Source: Quercus robur
Lineage: Eukaryota > Streptophyta > Magnoliopsida > Fagales > Fagaceae
Assembly (NCBI RefSeq): GCF_932294415.1
Contig: NC_065543.1
Location: forward strand, 47,145,777 to 47,209,776
Length of the DNA stretch: 64,000 nucleotides
Reading direction: 5' to 3'
Part shown: positions 52,302 to 64,000 of the stretch, piece after piece
How the letters are laid out: each line of letters starts with the position of its first letter
Numbering within the stretch: the stretch's first letter is position 1
Program-made: the position numbers and the translations under genes
The notes under the pieces: generated by a model
Database searches by the model: none
Told to the model about the DNA's origin: nothing
The model's input: only the letters and a program-made list of their open reading frames with translations

Positions 52302-52777
52302 TATGTGGATGCATGGACAAAGTATAATGGAGTCTGGTCAATGTGTTCATTGTTTTATTGTTCTTATACAACCACAATTCATTTATTCTTTTAGGATGGA
52401 TTTGTCAGAAAATATTCTGATTATAAAAACCAATTTTGTTGTGTGGTTTGAAATTAGTTGGCACATTCCGCATTGGAAATTGTCTGCAGCGATTCTATCC
52501 TGTCACTTGACCTTATGCGAGTGGGAATATTGTGCCAATTTCTGAACCTGGGCTGGAGCTCACTTTTAGATCTAATTTTAGAAGTTGGAAACTGGTCCCT
52601 ATTCCCAAGCTCGAGCAAGATACCATGTTAATCTTGCACTTCTTAGCCCTTAGGACATACTTTTTTTTTGGGCTGAATAAATACTTTATTTGTAAGAAGA
52701 AACAAAAGATATACAATAAAGGGGGGGTTTGTGACCATCTCTATCTAAAGCTTGAGCTAACAACAACGACAAGTTAA

Positions 52778-53321
52778 GGGCCCGTTTGGTTATAGAGTTC
52801 AAAAATTATTGTTTAAAAAGATGTGAAAATTGTAGTTTAAAAAATGTTATTGAAATATATGTTTTTAGTGTTTATAAAACAAAAAAATGTGTTTGGTATT
52901 ATGGTTTAAATAACATGTTTCAGTGTTTAAAAACATAAAATATGTGTTTGGTATGTGTGTGTTAGATGGTAAAAAAAAGCTGAATAAAGTACAAAATAAA
53001 TATTTTTTAAATTAGCAAAGTACAAAAAAAATATAAAATATTGTTTAAATGCTGCCGGTACTGTTCAGTGTGGGTGAAAAAGCTGACCGGTACTGTTCAA
53101 CTTAATTACAAAAATGCCACTCAGCAATGGTTTTTGTTGTTCAAAATCAGTCCCAAGCTGATTTCAAAAACTATTGTTTGAAACATATGTTTTGAGCAAT
53201 ATTTTTTAAACAATACTTTTTGAAATCAATGACCAAACATATTTTTTTTTATTTTTGAACAATATTGTTTAGTGTTTAAACACTAAACAATATGTTTTGA
53301 AATCAATGACCAAACACCCTC
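52778..53321. mobile_element. Tourist-like (PIF/Harbinger) MITE, TSD TAA
   Basis: The element begins gggcccgtttggt and ends, reversed, gagggtgtttggt, with matching continuation (ttcaaaa..attgttta). TAA borders both ends (52775-52777, 53322-53324). The interior has several 'attgtttaaa' and 'caaacat' words and the duplicated 'ccggtactgttca' (about 53055 and 53088). 544 bp, no transposase. Confidence 0.7.
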
Positions 53322-53412
53322 TAAAGATGGGAACCCCAATCCAATTTAAAAGATCAGCCCACCGGGCTATAAGGTGGACAGTAAGGTTTCTCTCTTTACA
53401 TATAAAAGAAAA

Positions 53413-55090
53413 CTAGTCGCTAACCCGTGCGATGCACGGGATAGTTAAATAAAATTATAATTAACCAATCTCACGTTAAAAAAAAAAAAACTAAAAGAAT
53501 TAGTGAGAGGCTGATTTGCCCACCAAGAATTTAAAAGAAAAAAAGATTAAGAAAGAAAAAGAATGTGTAATGTTACGTTAAAAGTGTAACGTTGGAAACT
53601 AAAGCAACATTAAAGACAATGAGGAAACTATTTGCAAAGAGGATTGCAACCTTTGTATGTTTACTTGGCTCAAGGCTAAAATTCAAATTCAATTTTGCAA
53701 AAAAAAAAAAAAACACATACAACAGCCTCACTACACAAATCCATTTTTTTGCTCTAATTTATTTTGCAAATCATACACTATCAATAGTTTCAATAAACAC
53801 TATTGCTAAATCTATTGTTTACTGAAACAAACTTGATGTAAAGCCAAACATTAGGCTTTCTAGGGGTTCAACAAATACATTTTTAGCATTTTGAAAAGAT
53901 GATTGACAATAGTTTTTGAAACTTGAACATTTGTTTTTATAAAGAATATGCACAAATTGTGAATGGTTTTCATGTATATTATTATTAAGTAATTGTTTGT
54001 ATTTATCTCAAAAGTCATACCCTTGTATAAATACATTAACTATTTTATAGATACATATTTATTATAGCCTATTATATACTATATTAGATTATATATAACA
54101 TTCTTTCTCTCAACAACACGGTAAAACTTTTCAAAAAAAAAAAAAAAAAAAAAAAAAAACACGGTAAAACTTTAAACTTTTTTTTTTTGATACCAGACAA
54201 AGAGCTTACAACACAAAATTTGGAGTTTGTCTTGCTATCATATTAGCAAGTTCCCTGCATTCAGTTAGTACATAGTCTGAAGTTTTCAAAAAAAAAAAAA
54301 CCACGGTAAAACTTTAAACTTGATAGCCACAAGTTTTATTTTTATTTTTTTAATGAAATCAATAGACAGCCACACGTTTAGAAGTCAAGGAACTTAAATT
54401 GTTGAAGTAGAGCAGTAAGTTTATACAGCACACAGTTTCTCAAAAGTCAAAAGAAAGACAACAAAAGCAGTAAACCACTTAACAGTAACTAAACAAAGCG
54501 CGAGAGAGATATATACCAATGGTGCTGGCTTGGACTGGAGCTAGAGTTGAGAGGACGACATGTGGTGAGCAACTGGCGGTGCGAGTGCACAGCACAGACA
54601 CAGTAATATAGTTTAATTTGTTTGTTTTTTTTTTTTTTTTTTAAATAATGATCTAGGATGATTTAGAATGTATTATCTGCGGTTTTTTGTGTGTTAGTAT
54701 TTAGATTTAGAGGGCCATGGATTGAAGGATTTACCAAATATATTGGGCTTTTTCTAAAACTATCGGGTTGAAGTTAAACAGAGAAAGTGGCAAAGATACA
54801 AACTTGATGGCTATGGTGGCTGATAGTGACGGCAACGTACAACGGTGGCTATGTCATGGGTGGGAAAGAGAGAAGAAAATTGGGGAGGGTGTTTAGGGTT
54901 TTCAATATTTTTCTGGAAGAGATTTGTTTTCGTGTTTGACAGAAAACCTATAGGCTATAGTCGGGTTTGTCAAAGGTTTCGTATAGTGTTTACTATTTAG
55001 TTTAAAAAATTAAATTTTTTTATAAATTAAAATGATGATGTGGAAAATTGTGAGAGCTTCAAAAGTTTCGGTTTTATATATATATATAGA
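53413..55090 (-). mobile_element. Non-autonomous Helitron
   Basis: On the minus strand the 3' end has the hairpin cccgtgcatcgcacggg, then ttagcga, then the terminal ctag at 53413-53416, followed by host T. The 5' end begins tctatatatatatata then taaaaccgaaac at 55090, preceded by host A. This is the expected A|TC...CTAG|T insertion without target duplication. Size 1678 bp. No Rep or helicase frame is seen; the interior includes poly-A runs with 'cacggtaaaacttt' words repeated at about 54117, 54163 and 54301, and a more GC-rich block (54520-54600) that might be captured host DNA. Confidence 0.75.
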
Positions 55091-56713
55091 TGATACATTA
55101 TCAAAAGATTTGGCTAAGAACAAAACATCCTCCAAGACTGCTTTAAACTTTAATTCTCCAGTGTAGCTATTTTGTTTCTTGTTTCTCAATGGCTCAATGA
55201 TATTTGCACCTCCTTCCATCTTAAATTATCCTTGTTTACAACAAAAATGTATACTTAAATACGTCAACACGTGTAAGCTCTGAGAATTTTGCTTAAAACA
55301 GCCCCGTCTCACTATATGACCATACTAATGCACCATAATGCATAGGGAAAAAAAAACTTTTGTTACGGGGTACACTGCAATGTCTGCAACACATGGGCGC
55401 TGACACTTGCACAGTAGTGCTATGTGATACTAGTTAAGCTAGAGGCATTATATTGACTTGGCTTAGAAGCATGATCTCGGTACCAGTGAAAAACATGAAG
55501 GAACTAACTGCACTCGAGAATAATTGATTTCAATAACAATAAAGCAATAGGCAATCACTCACTTCTAGCATTTTATTTCCGTATGGGTTATAAGGTGGAA
55601 TTTTGCGAACATGGCCCTAAGGTGTTATCTAGGGCTAGAAGAGTTGAACGTGGCCCTAAGGTGTTAGCTAGGGCTAAGAGACTTGAATTCAAGATCACAT
55701 GGATCACTAAAGACTAGATTAATCCATTGAAATTCAACATTCACTCCGTACTCTTGATATAACTTCTTGCTTATTTTTGTTTGGGAATTGCTTATTTTCG
55801 TAACTTATTTGCATAATGTGAGACAAAAAGTTAAAAGTTAGTTTATTTTCAAAAAGTTAAAAGTTAAATTATTTGAAATAAAGATAAGACAAAAAGTAGT
55901 GTAAGACCTATAAAGAGTTGATAATTTAAGCAAAAAACTAGTTTTTAATCCGTTGTCAAACACACATTTGAAAATTGAGTGCTTAATTAACTAACAATAT
56001 TTTGGTTTCTCATTATATCCCAATTATTTTAAATCCTATGTTTGGATAGAGGGAGAGAGGGACCACCTAGGGGGGAGGTGGGGAATGTAGATGAGCCAGA
56101 GATGACTGGAGAGGTGCATGGAGGGAGAAGGAGGGAGAGTAGAGGGGAGGTGGCTGGAAATTAGGTGCACCTCTCCAACCACCTCTCATCTACTCCGTCC
56201 CTCTCCCTCCATCCAAACATACCATGAAGGACACATATGTGAGAGACAGAGAGAGAGATTACAAACCAGGACAACTGCATTAGGAATTTCTAAGTGCTAC
56301 CCTCTTGAGTCTGGACTATCTAAGATTTCAAAACCGCATGGTGATTTTTGGCAAGCACATTGAGAATGATGCAGCTTGACATTGGTCATCAGATTTTACC
56401 CTTTTCTTATTTATATTATCCTCATCAGAAGTAGCTAATAATTTTCTGTTGGCAACTTGGCATTGCAAAAGCCCGGAATCACAAATTACAGATAACTATC
56501 GTATGCATAAATTTTATTTATACACAAGCAAGTAATGAAGTCAGAAGCACCATATTTTTACATATTAATTAAAGTCATATATATACACATACAGGGTTAT
56601 TTTTGGGAACACAAATTTACAGATATAGGGAATTCAAAACAAAGTAATTTATGTATCAGTAGCTCCAAGCACATAATGGAGAAAATTGCAGTCATGCCCA
56701 ACCATGCCACAGT
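55091..56713. other. Intergenic DNA and SOUL gene 3' flank
   Basis: No gene is seen. 'gtggccctaaggtgttagct' occurs as a 45 bp tandem pair at about 55611 and 55650. A purine-rich block at 56050-56160 with 'ggagagggagagag' and its pyrimidine complement (56165-56215) forms an inverted repeat of low complexity; 'tatgtttggata' and 'atccaaacatacc' bracket it, suggesting a MITE at about 56036-56223. Confidence 0.45.
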
Positions 56714-58388
56714 CTAGTATGTTGCAACTCCACTGGATTTACAGCCATCAAATTCTGATGCATCAACCTCCACCCAAACCTCATTTACACGCCCAATAAA
56801 CTGGAATGGAGAATTGTACTGTGCAATCGAGTAGGCATTACTACTTTCTGAAGAAGTTGCATTTGCCCATGGAGACCTGCTCAAGCTAATGGCAAGTTTC
56901 TCTGCCTCTTTAACAATGTTACTATCCCTAGCAAATCCAGAGAATTTCCTAACAGCAATACACTGACTGTCCCATGCATAGGGCTTCAGGTTCAGCTCTG
57001 GAAGTGGGAGTGGAGGGCTAGCTTGGAACTTCACGGGCAAGTAAAAACGGACAACGTAGGCTGATGAGTGTAGAGGGCCAGCTTCTGGGACTATGCTTGT
57101 CAGGACAGGAGCTGTCATTGCAATCCGAGAGAAATTCAGATTGGCACCTTGGATATACTGGAACAACCTGTGAGATTAACAACAAAATCTTAGCAAAATG
57201 AAAAGCTCCGGAATTTATTTTTAATAAAAAAAGAGTACACAACGGATTTTACAAAAATTTAAAATGAAATGTGGATCCAGAATGGGCATTTACACTATAC
57301 CTATAAACGGATTAAAAAAATGCTTATAGACATCTTGCACTGTCATAGTAATTGCAGTAACAGGACATGATAGATGCGCTGTGTTAGAAAAAAAGGTCAA
57401 TAAGTTGGTTTTCAAGTTTTGTCCCATGGCCTCACTCTCCACCCATTCTTGTGGGAGGAGGAAGTGCCATTTAAGCCCGAGCTTATTGGCAAACCACACG
57501 TTTTGAATCATTTTGATGTGATGTCGATATTGGTATAACTAGGGAATGCACTGTCTAGCCTTAGTATTGATTGTCAAATTGTGGTAATAGGCACCATGAT
57601 AATTAAAATGCTGCCAGTAGTTATCATTAAACAGGATGTTGTCACTAATTCTCAAAAAAAAAAAAGGGATGTTGTCACAATTATTTCGTCTCCTTTCAAA
57701 AACCATCTCATTTGGCTTACTTTAGTTTCGGATAATCATTAAAGGTTCAAAAATTTTATATACCTACTGTACGGTCCGGTCCATGGACCGAAACCCTGAT
57801 TTTCTAACAACTACTAGTTTGGTTCCTAAGAAAACAGAATAAGAGCAAAGCTAAAATAAATTGTGAATTACATGACTTATTTTGATGGGGTCCCTGAAAT
57901 TTTAAACCTTATCAGACAAGAAACCAAGGATCAAATTATTTCATTTATCCTATAATTTCTCAGCAACCAAACAGAAAGTGGAAATTTCACCTCGATTATA
58001 TCAATCAAATGTATCAGACTAAACTGAACATATTACATAAGCTGTTGACCCCAAAAAAAAAAAAAAAAAAAAAAAGCCCAAAACTTTTCTTTAGATTCCT
58101 GTTTTGTTTTCCTTCATTTTCTCATCAAACAAAGAAATGGGTACCTAAGATTACTCAAAATCAACATGGTTTAAGAAGAAAGTAGTAGCACCTGTGGAAA
58201 CCAAATTTGGTGGCTTTCTCAAAGGAGATGTCTTTAGATGGAGCAGACATCCACGTGGACTGTCTGTAGAGTCTGATCTCGAAGTCCGATTCCGAGTGAA
58301 CCACACTGTACTGTGGCGATTCGATCGCTTGGCAAAGACCCAGAAATCCAAAACAAAGAACCAGTGATAGCATCCTAGGATTCTCCAT
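56714..58388 (-). CDS. SOUL/HBP family heme-binding-like protein, secreted
   Basis: Two exons on the minus strand, 58192-58388 and 56714-57167, phases consistent, 216 residues. The N-terminus MENPRMLSLVLCFGFLGLCQA is split here only by its signal-peptide character: a hydrophobic core then IESPQYSVV. The SOUL domain follows: SxFEIRLYR, ATKFGFHRLFQYIQGAN, IAMTAPVLTSIVP, VVRFYLPVKFQ, and C-terminal RVNEVWVEVD. SOUL proteins bind heme or other tetrapyrroles; plant members with signal peptides are predicted in the vacuole or outside the cell. An in-frame upstream extension of GAGAGA-encoded residues exists, but the MENPR start gives the better signal peptide. The leader contains a (GA)n tract (about 58390-58413). 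Similar Arabidopsis genes include At1g17100. Confidence 0.9.
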
Positions 58389-60424
58389 TTCTCTCTCTCT
58401 CTCTCTCTCTCTCTCGTACACACACACAAGGTGTCTCTGACTCTTTGGAGAGGAACTGGGACTGAATCAAGAGAGGATTTTTGTGAGAGAGAATGACAAC
58501 GTAGGACGAAATTGTCAATTTACAGTTTTGTACATGTATGATTAACGTTGTGATGTGAAGTGGTAGTGGATTAAATTGTCAATTTGCGTTCTGTATGGTA
58601 GTATATTCCATGAGTTACGTGTCATGAATGTTGAAAATAATAATATTATAATAATCATAACTTATTTTTAATATATATCAGTGTCCCATATTAACTTGGT
58701 ACCTCCAGGTTGAGGTTAATAATAACTATATTTAAATTGATATTGCTTTGAAGTTATTTGAGAATAGTAATTTTTTCTTTAAAATCTTGACCCTTTTAAG
58801 ATGTTACAATTTCAAAACACACTTCATTTGTACTAGACATTCACATTTGTCATTGAGATTAACTCTTTAAAGCTTTGACAAAAGTTGGAAAATATGGATC
58901 GAAGAGTTTATCTTAACTCATATTATATTTTAAAAATATGTTAAAATACATTTAACATTCTTGAAGGTTGGGCCAATGTTAGTCGAGTTCAAGACTTTTT
59001 AAAACTGATCAACTTAGTCTCTAATCATGGTAAGAGAGATGAGAAAAAATAATAGCAGTGTAAGATTCAAGTTGAGTTTAGAGTTCAAATTGGTTAGTTT
59101 TAAAAAAATTTTGGACTCGAGTGATGTTACCCTAAAAAATATTAACTACTCATTTTGGTAAACAAATTTGATACCAAATTTGAGAATGACTTGCACATGT
59201 TGATGAAACATATATCAAATTCAATCACACATGGCTGTTACTTGTTACCTGCTTTGGTTGACGTTACCTCAGTAACTTGTGGATCATATGTATTTTATGC
59301 CCAAGCAAGCATCTGAAACTTGATGTGGGCATTGCTTGCATCATGGGATGGCAGGAAGATCAGACACAACTGTGGTGGAGGTGAATAGAATTTATCTTGT
59401 CCATATCAAAGCATGAATGTAGATTTACTCAAAGCAGTCCTCTCGTAGTAAATGGATTCCTAGTTCCTACATCAGGATGTATGAAATTGAATTTCAGCTC
59501 AAGCCTGAACCAGTTGAATACAGAAATTGTGAAGCTTTATGGTGCAAGGCTAAAGCTGCATTTTTTGCTATTTTGCATGTTGCTCAACAGAACTTTGCCA
59601 AACATCATCCTTGCTGGAGAGGCTTTGAATGTTCAGAACCCTCTGAAAAATGCAACCGAGGTGTTGAATTGGACCATAGCATCGTTAGTGAATGCTCTTA
59701 AGCAGTTTTGTTGTTGGAATTTATATATTGGAGATAGAAATGCTTGGCAGTCCACAATTTGGCTTAATAAGCCTTTTATAGTAATAGATTTGAGCCTATT
59801 TTCATCTCAGACCTCTAATCCTTTCTCCTATTTAATACAATTTAAAAAAAATAAATAAATAAAGAGATCTAGATCAGTTCTTTTGTCCTACTTAGCACAA
59901 ATCTTCAAGAAAGGCATTTTTCTGTCATATTGGCTTAACAATATTCCATTGAAGTGCAGGACTAGGAAGAATTGAATAAGTTCAACCTGTAAAATCCCAG
60001 TCATCCTGAAGAAGTTGTGAACTATCTCCACTGCAGTTCTTCTCAAATTCCTGCATATAAAGTGTAAAACAAACAAATAGTTCAGCAAAGGGTTATCAAA
60101 ATGAGAGATTGTAACAAATACGTGTATCAAAGCAAGGGACAGTTCATTGGTGCAATAATTCCCAACTAAATGGGTTGGGATTTGGGAATGGCCACTTATG
60201 CACAAATTGTTAGACCTTATTCAAATCAGCCCTCCAAAAACTGTGGTTTGGCAAGATCAACACTATCCCGCCTTTTTACTGTTCATTGTTTGCTTCATTT
60301 TAAGAGGAGTATTGCACAGCAAATGCAGCAAAATAAGATTGAAGTTGCGTAATTAAATGCATTATTCTTTTACCCACCAAATCATGAAACGCACAACTAA
60401 AAATTTGTATTTTAATAAGCCATT
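58389..60424. other. Intergenic DNA between SOUL and Sec14 genes
   Basis: The left part is the promoter side of the SOUL gene, AT-rich. A decayed RNase H-like fragment lies at 59397-59720. At 59980-60051 on the minus strand an exon-like frame (EFEKNCSGDSSQLLQDDW) with a good acceptor (atatgcag at 60052-60059) may be an alternative or untranslated last exon of the Sec14 gene. Confidence 0.45.
59397..59720 (+). mobile_element. Decayed RNase H-like fragment, probably LINE
   Basis: Across shifting plus-strand frames one reads VPTSGCMKLNFSSSLN, then AKAAFFAILHVAQQNFAKH, then ILAGEALNVQNPL and LNWTIASLVNALKQF. The order (PxxGxxKLNxDxS, AExxAxxxAL, xxEGDxLxVIxxL, PWxIxxLIxD) fits the RNase H domain of plant LINEs. 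The frame is broken and no neighbouring reverse transcriptase is visible. Confidence 0.45.
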
Positions 60425-63400
60425 TCAGTCTCTAAAGCTAGCAGGCAATGTTGCTTCTGTAAAATATTCCTTCCTGACAATATCCACTGAGCAAAATCTC
60501 ACCTACAAAAACAAATACATACATGAAATAATACAACAATAAATAAACAAGGGCAGAATGAAGTACAAAACAGCACCATGATTATTCATCTGAAAGTTAT
60601 GCTTCAGATCAAGTTCAAATTCAGTGATTTGATGTCCAGGTCTCATTCTAGAAGCTTGAAAAAGAAAAATGGAGAATAAAAATTTGAAGAGGTGCTAAAC
60701 CCACTGCCAAAAAGGCCATCTGATAGCAGCCTCAGAATTCAAGAACCAAAGATAAGTTGGTGAGTATCCAACTCTGTAATGCAGCATAAGAGTTCCTCTT
60801 GAGACTATATATTTCAAACATAAACTTACAAAGGATACCTACGTCCCTTGGAACAACAAGTGCACAAGAAATCCATACCAGAGAAGCATATGATTTCATC
60901 ATGGGCTTGGCAAACTGCCAGATTGGCTTAAACACAAATGGAGCTTCCACAAAGAGGACTTGGCCCAATCGCTTTGGATAGTAATAGTAACACAACTCAA
61001 ACTGCCAAAAAAAAAAAGAGTGATGAATAAACACAAAACAAGTAAGTGATTTCAGGTTTAAAAACAAAATAAAAAGTAGAAGTGATTATTTCCTTTTGAT
61101 TTTGACATTTGAACTAATCAAGTATATGTTTAAGCAGCAGCAGCAGCAGCATTGAGTAGTAGAATAGTCAGTGTCAAATAAATACAAAATGAACTAGGAT
61201 TTTCCTTTTACCATTTAAAAAAATCATTCAGTGCCATGGCTTCAAAGTAATTCTTAAATCATCACCTCAACTCTCAACAATAGATTCATTGCAAGCAAAA
61301 CCGGTAACAGTTGCAGTAGTATGAGTACAAGGACAAATTATAGAAAATTGCCAACAAACAGCAACCTAAGGAATTTGGAAGAATACATGGAGGTACATCT
61401 CTACACTTGTTCACAAAAAGTATTAAGAATAAATGAAAAAGAACTCATCAGATGAAATGGATGCTTTTTATTCTTATGTGTTTTACTGTGATATATAACT
61501 CATTTGATAGTGTAATTTCCGCAAGAGAAACATCACATGTATCCAAGTTCAATTACCCATCTAGAACATAATCGGCAGCTATTGCATAAAAATTACCAAA
61601 AAAGTCAAAAACTTAATATCTGCATTCTTGGTGCCAAAGCCCCGAAGATCAAATATTCCGAGAATTTCTTCTTTCCCAGCTGGAAGCTTACCCAATGCTT
61701 TCTCAATCAGAAACACACAGAGCTTCTCATCCTCTACAGGATCCTGCATCTATAAGTAAATGATTTTAAGTTTATGACTAGAAACTAAAACCCATGCCAG
61801 AAATCAAATCAATCATCAAAGATTTATAATTAGAGTTAGTAGTTCTAACAATATTTTCTTGACTTCAAAATACCATGTATAAATAGAACAATAGCACATA
61901 TGGTGATCCTTAGTTTTGTTTAAAAAGTCACTATAATTTGCAATAGACTAAAGAAAATTTAGAGGAAGGGGGTTTAAGTGACGTTAACTGATCTAAAAAG
62001 AGGCAAGAATATTCTATGAGAAATTCATACACAAACATATTCTCAGGTACTCTTCATTCTCCCATTTGGACTGGCCATCCCTGAATTTACTTGTTTCGAC
62101 AATGACTTATGTTCTTGTAGTAAATCAAGCATAGAAAGCATGTCATGAATGGTTTATAACTGTGGGATCATGGATATAGAGACACTCCTCTAGAGTTGCA
62201 AATACATATTCTCAGAAAGTCTACCTCATCATACCCCAAAAAAGTTTATACTCCATGACAAAAACAGAGAAGGGTCAATGACTATATTCAAATTTTCAAG
62301 ATAAACATAAAATTAAAAAAGAAAATTCTTTCAAAGCCAATATTTGAAGATTAAGAGAGTGGTACTTCAAGTTTTAGACTTACTCCAGGAAAATGCTTGG
62401 ATGCCACTACTATAAGCACGGGTCTGTCATTGACATCAAGAAAATCATGCACATAGCTCTTTCCAGTTTGAGCTACATTTTTCACTGACTCTTCAGACAA
62501 TTCAGACACCTTGAATTCTTGACGCCATTTCTTGTAAGGGTAGAACGGAAAATTGAAAAGAGAAAGTAAAGTTCATCAAAATATCCATGGTTTTTCATTC
62601 TTTAACTCAAACAAATCTTCCAATGTAAACTTAAGGGCCACATTTAAAAAAAGAACAATTCAATTTTTTAAGCAACAACTAGGGATGTTTTGGAGAAAAA
62701 AAATTCACAAAATAATCTTGAAAATCCAAACAACTTAAAGTGCATTTTTCTAAAACAACTGCCTCCTTGAATGTCTTGCAATTATTTTCAGACTCCATTT
62801 GCCAAGGATTTTGAACTTTTCCAAAAACCAAAATAGTTGAATAAAATTCAAATTGAAACACCTATGCATGCGCACACAAATGCAAACATATGTTAAACTT
62901 GAGAATTTTGCAAGGTTTTTGAGGATACAATGGCTTTAGTCAATTTTGCAACAGCATCTTCGGTGGAAAACCTCCGGTCCTTGAGAAACCATAGGATCAT
63001 ATCTTCATCATCTCTTCCATTTTTGCCTATAGGGAGACTAGGGTACTCTTTTTCAAGCTTCTCTTTAACTTCCAAAACTAGCTGCATATTAGAAAGCATA
63101 TTTTATAAAAACTTTCACCATCATTTTATTTTATTTGATATGCAGAAACAATGAAACACGGTGCAATATCAGAAAATGTAAACACACTAATGCAGTTAAC
63201 TAGTTTTAGGCTCAATTCAGTTTCACCCTCCATTAGTCCTCTCAGTCAACAGAATAGCAGTAAAATACCCATAAAAGAAAATGGGTTCCTATATTCTTCT
63301 TGGGTAATACTTAGGTACAATTCTTTAGGTGTGGTTCCCCAATTAAATTCAATCATGTGGTTGCATTGACCAATGGACCACATTTTTGAATTTAATTGTC

Positions 63401-64000
63401 CTCAAAAAGGATAATATTGCTTTTGTTGTATTGTCAATACAACTATATAGTTGAATTCAATTGAGAAACCTAAGTTTTATGCTTTTGTATGTGTCATTCC
63501 TTATATTTCCAAGCTCTATATGATTGTGAACTTGTGATGGGGTTAGTTGAATGAAAAATTTCCTTTCTTGGGACCTAGATAAACAAAAAATTCAACTTGG
63601 ACTATTAACAATTTACTTTTAGCACATTTCTTAAGCACCCATTAGGCAGTTCATCCATTTGGTTCCTTCAAAAACTTTTAAAAAGGAATCTTTAGCATGC
63701 TTGTATCATTTTTTGGTTTCTGGGAAAAATAGTTCACACTTTATGATTCAGAGACATAAAAGCTAAAAGTTCTCAGTAAAATATACAGTACTGAAAGCTA
63801 AAGTTCACAATGAAAAGTTAAAAAGCATTAAAAGATAGTAGAGAAAAAAAAGAGGGTATCTGAGGAGAACCTTGCGTGAGTGGTCGGATTGTGGCATAGT
63901 GATAGAGTTGTGAACAGAGAATCTGCGAGTTGGAGTGGCTTTAATGGAAAGATTACTTGGAGGGACAAATGGGTGTCGAAGTTTTTGATAAAGACGAAGT
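60425..64000 (-). CDS. Sec14/CRAL-TRIO lipid-transfer protein (partial at 5' end)
   Basis: Six exons on the minus strand: 63871-64000 (runs off the edge), 62929-63081, 62384-62530, 61597-61749, 60879-61001 and 60425-60502. All are phase 0 and GT..AG. The first visible exon is rich in R, S and T before [16 protein letters not shown], consistent with an organelle transit peptide. Then come [58 protein letters not shown], the core [19 protein letters not shown], and [20 protein letters not shown], a textbook CRAL-TRIO core. The protein ends ATLPASFRD. Such domains bind and exchange phosphoinositides or other hydrophobic ligands. It resembles Arabidopsis At5g63060. The start codon lies outside the window. 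Confidence 0.92.
63309..63475. mobile_element. MITE with ACTTAGGT inverted ends
   Basis: The left end reads acttaggtacaattcttt..; the reversed right end reads acttaggtttctcaattgaa. Inside, 'caattaaattcaa...gttgcattgac' is mirrored by 'caattgaattcaa...gttgtattgac'. 167 bp, within the first visible intron of the Sec14 gene. Target duplication not clear. Confidence 0.65.

Noticed and set aside
58389-58427. Upstream in-frame start for the SOUL protein giving an RE-repeat N-terminus
   Set aside because: The extension is encoded by a GA microsatellite in the leader and would bury the signal peptide; the MENPRM start is preferred.

Overview
The window is nuclear DNA from a flowering plant. It is AT-rich, its genes have many introns with GT..AG borders, and the proteins encoded are plant families. 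The mix of small repeats (hAT-like MITEs beginning near GTCCGTTTGGAT, tRNA-derived SINEs, L1-type LINE tails) reminds me of Fagales trees such as oak or chestnut. That lineage guess is from memory and unverified. I see no bacterial genes, CRISPR arrays, rRNA or tRNA genes.

Seven protein-coding genes can be built exon by exon with reading phase kept across every intron. (1) 2.3-4.7 kb, plus strand: the C-terminal part of a polytopic membrane protein with a TRP/flavin-carrier-like look; its upstream exons are not visible. (2) 6.3-8.4 kb, minus: a CGYC-type glutaredoxin, orthologous to Arabidopsis GRXC1. (3) 14.2-20.0 kb, minus: a 12-exon Rsm22/METTL17-type mitochondrial ribosome-assembly protein. 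(4) 21.8-26.8 kb, minus: a two-helix membrane protein, probably the EMB2759 (At5g63050) relative. (5) 29.9-38.7 kb coding, minus, with a 5'UTR reaching about 43 kb: MOS1, a BAT2-domain regulator of immune-receptor expression. (6) 49.9-52.3 kb, plus: an apyrase-family ectonucleotidase with a membrane helix at each end. (7) 56.7-58.4 kb, minus: a secreted SOUL/HBP heme-binding-like protein. An eighth gene, a Sec14/CRAL-TRIO protein like At5g63060, runs off the right edge (60.4-64.0 kb, minus).

The space between genes holds repeats. These include a 1.68 kb Helitron with both termini recognisable, a 202 bp MITE with perfect 8 bp target duplications, a pair of related hAT-like MITEs in front of the apyrase, a Tourist-like MITE, SINEs with intact target duplications, LINE tails, and three copies of an unclassified repeat (one inverted) at 9.5-11 kb. 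Two host-gene relics stand out: one exon of an NRAMP metal transporter at 12.1 kb, and the promoter plus first exon of an acid phosphatase inside the MOS1 leader intron, flanked by a 49 bp direct repeat.

The genes do not form an operon or a shared pathway. GRXC1, EMB2759 and Sec14 appear in the same order as At5g63030, At5g63050 and At5g63060, which suggests an old conserved block now interrupted by other genes. Two neighbours (GRXC1 and Rsm22-like) belong to iron-sulfur-binding families, most likely by coincidence. I found no convincing undescribed biological system here; the most useful oddities are gene-structure features and gene fragments.
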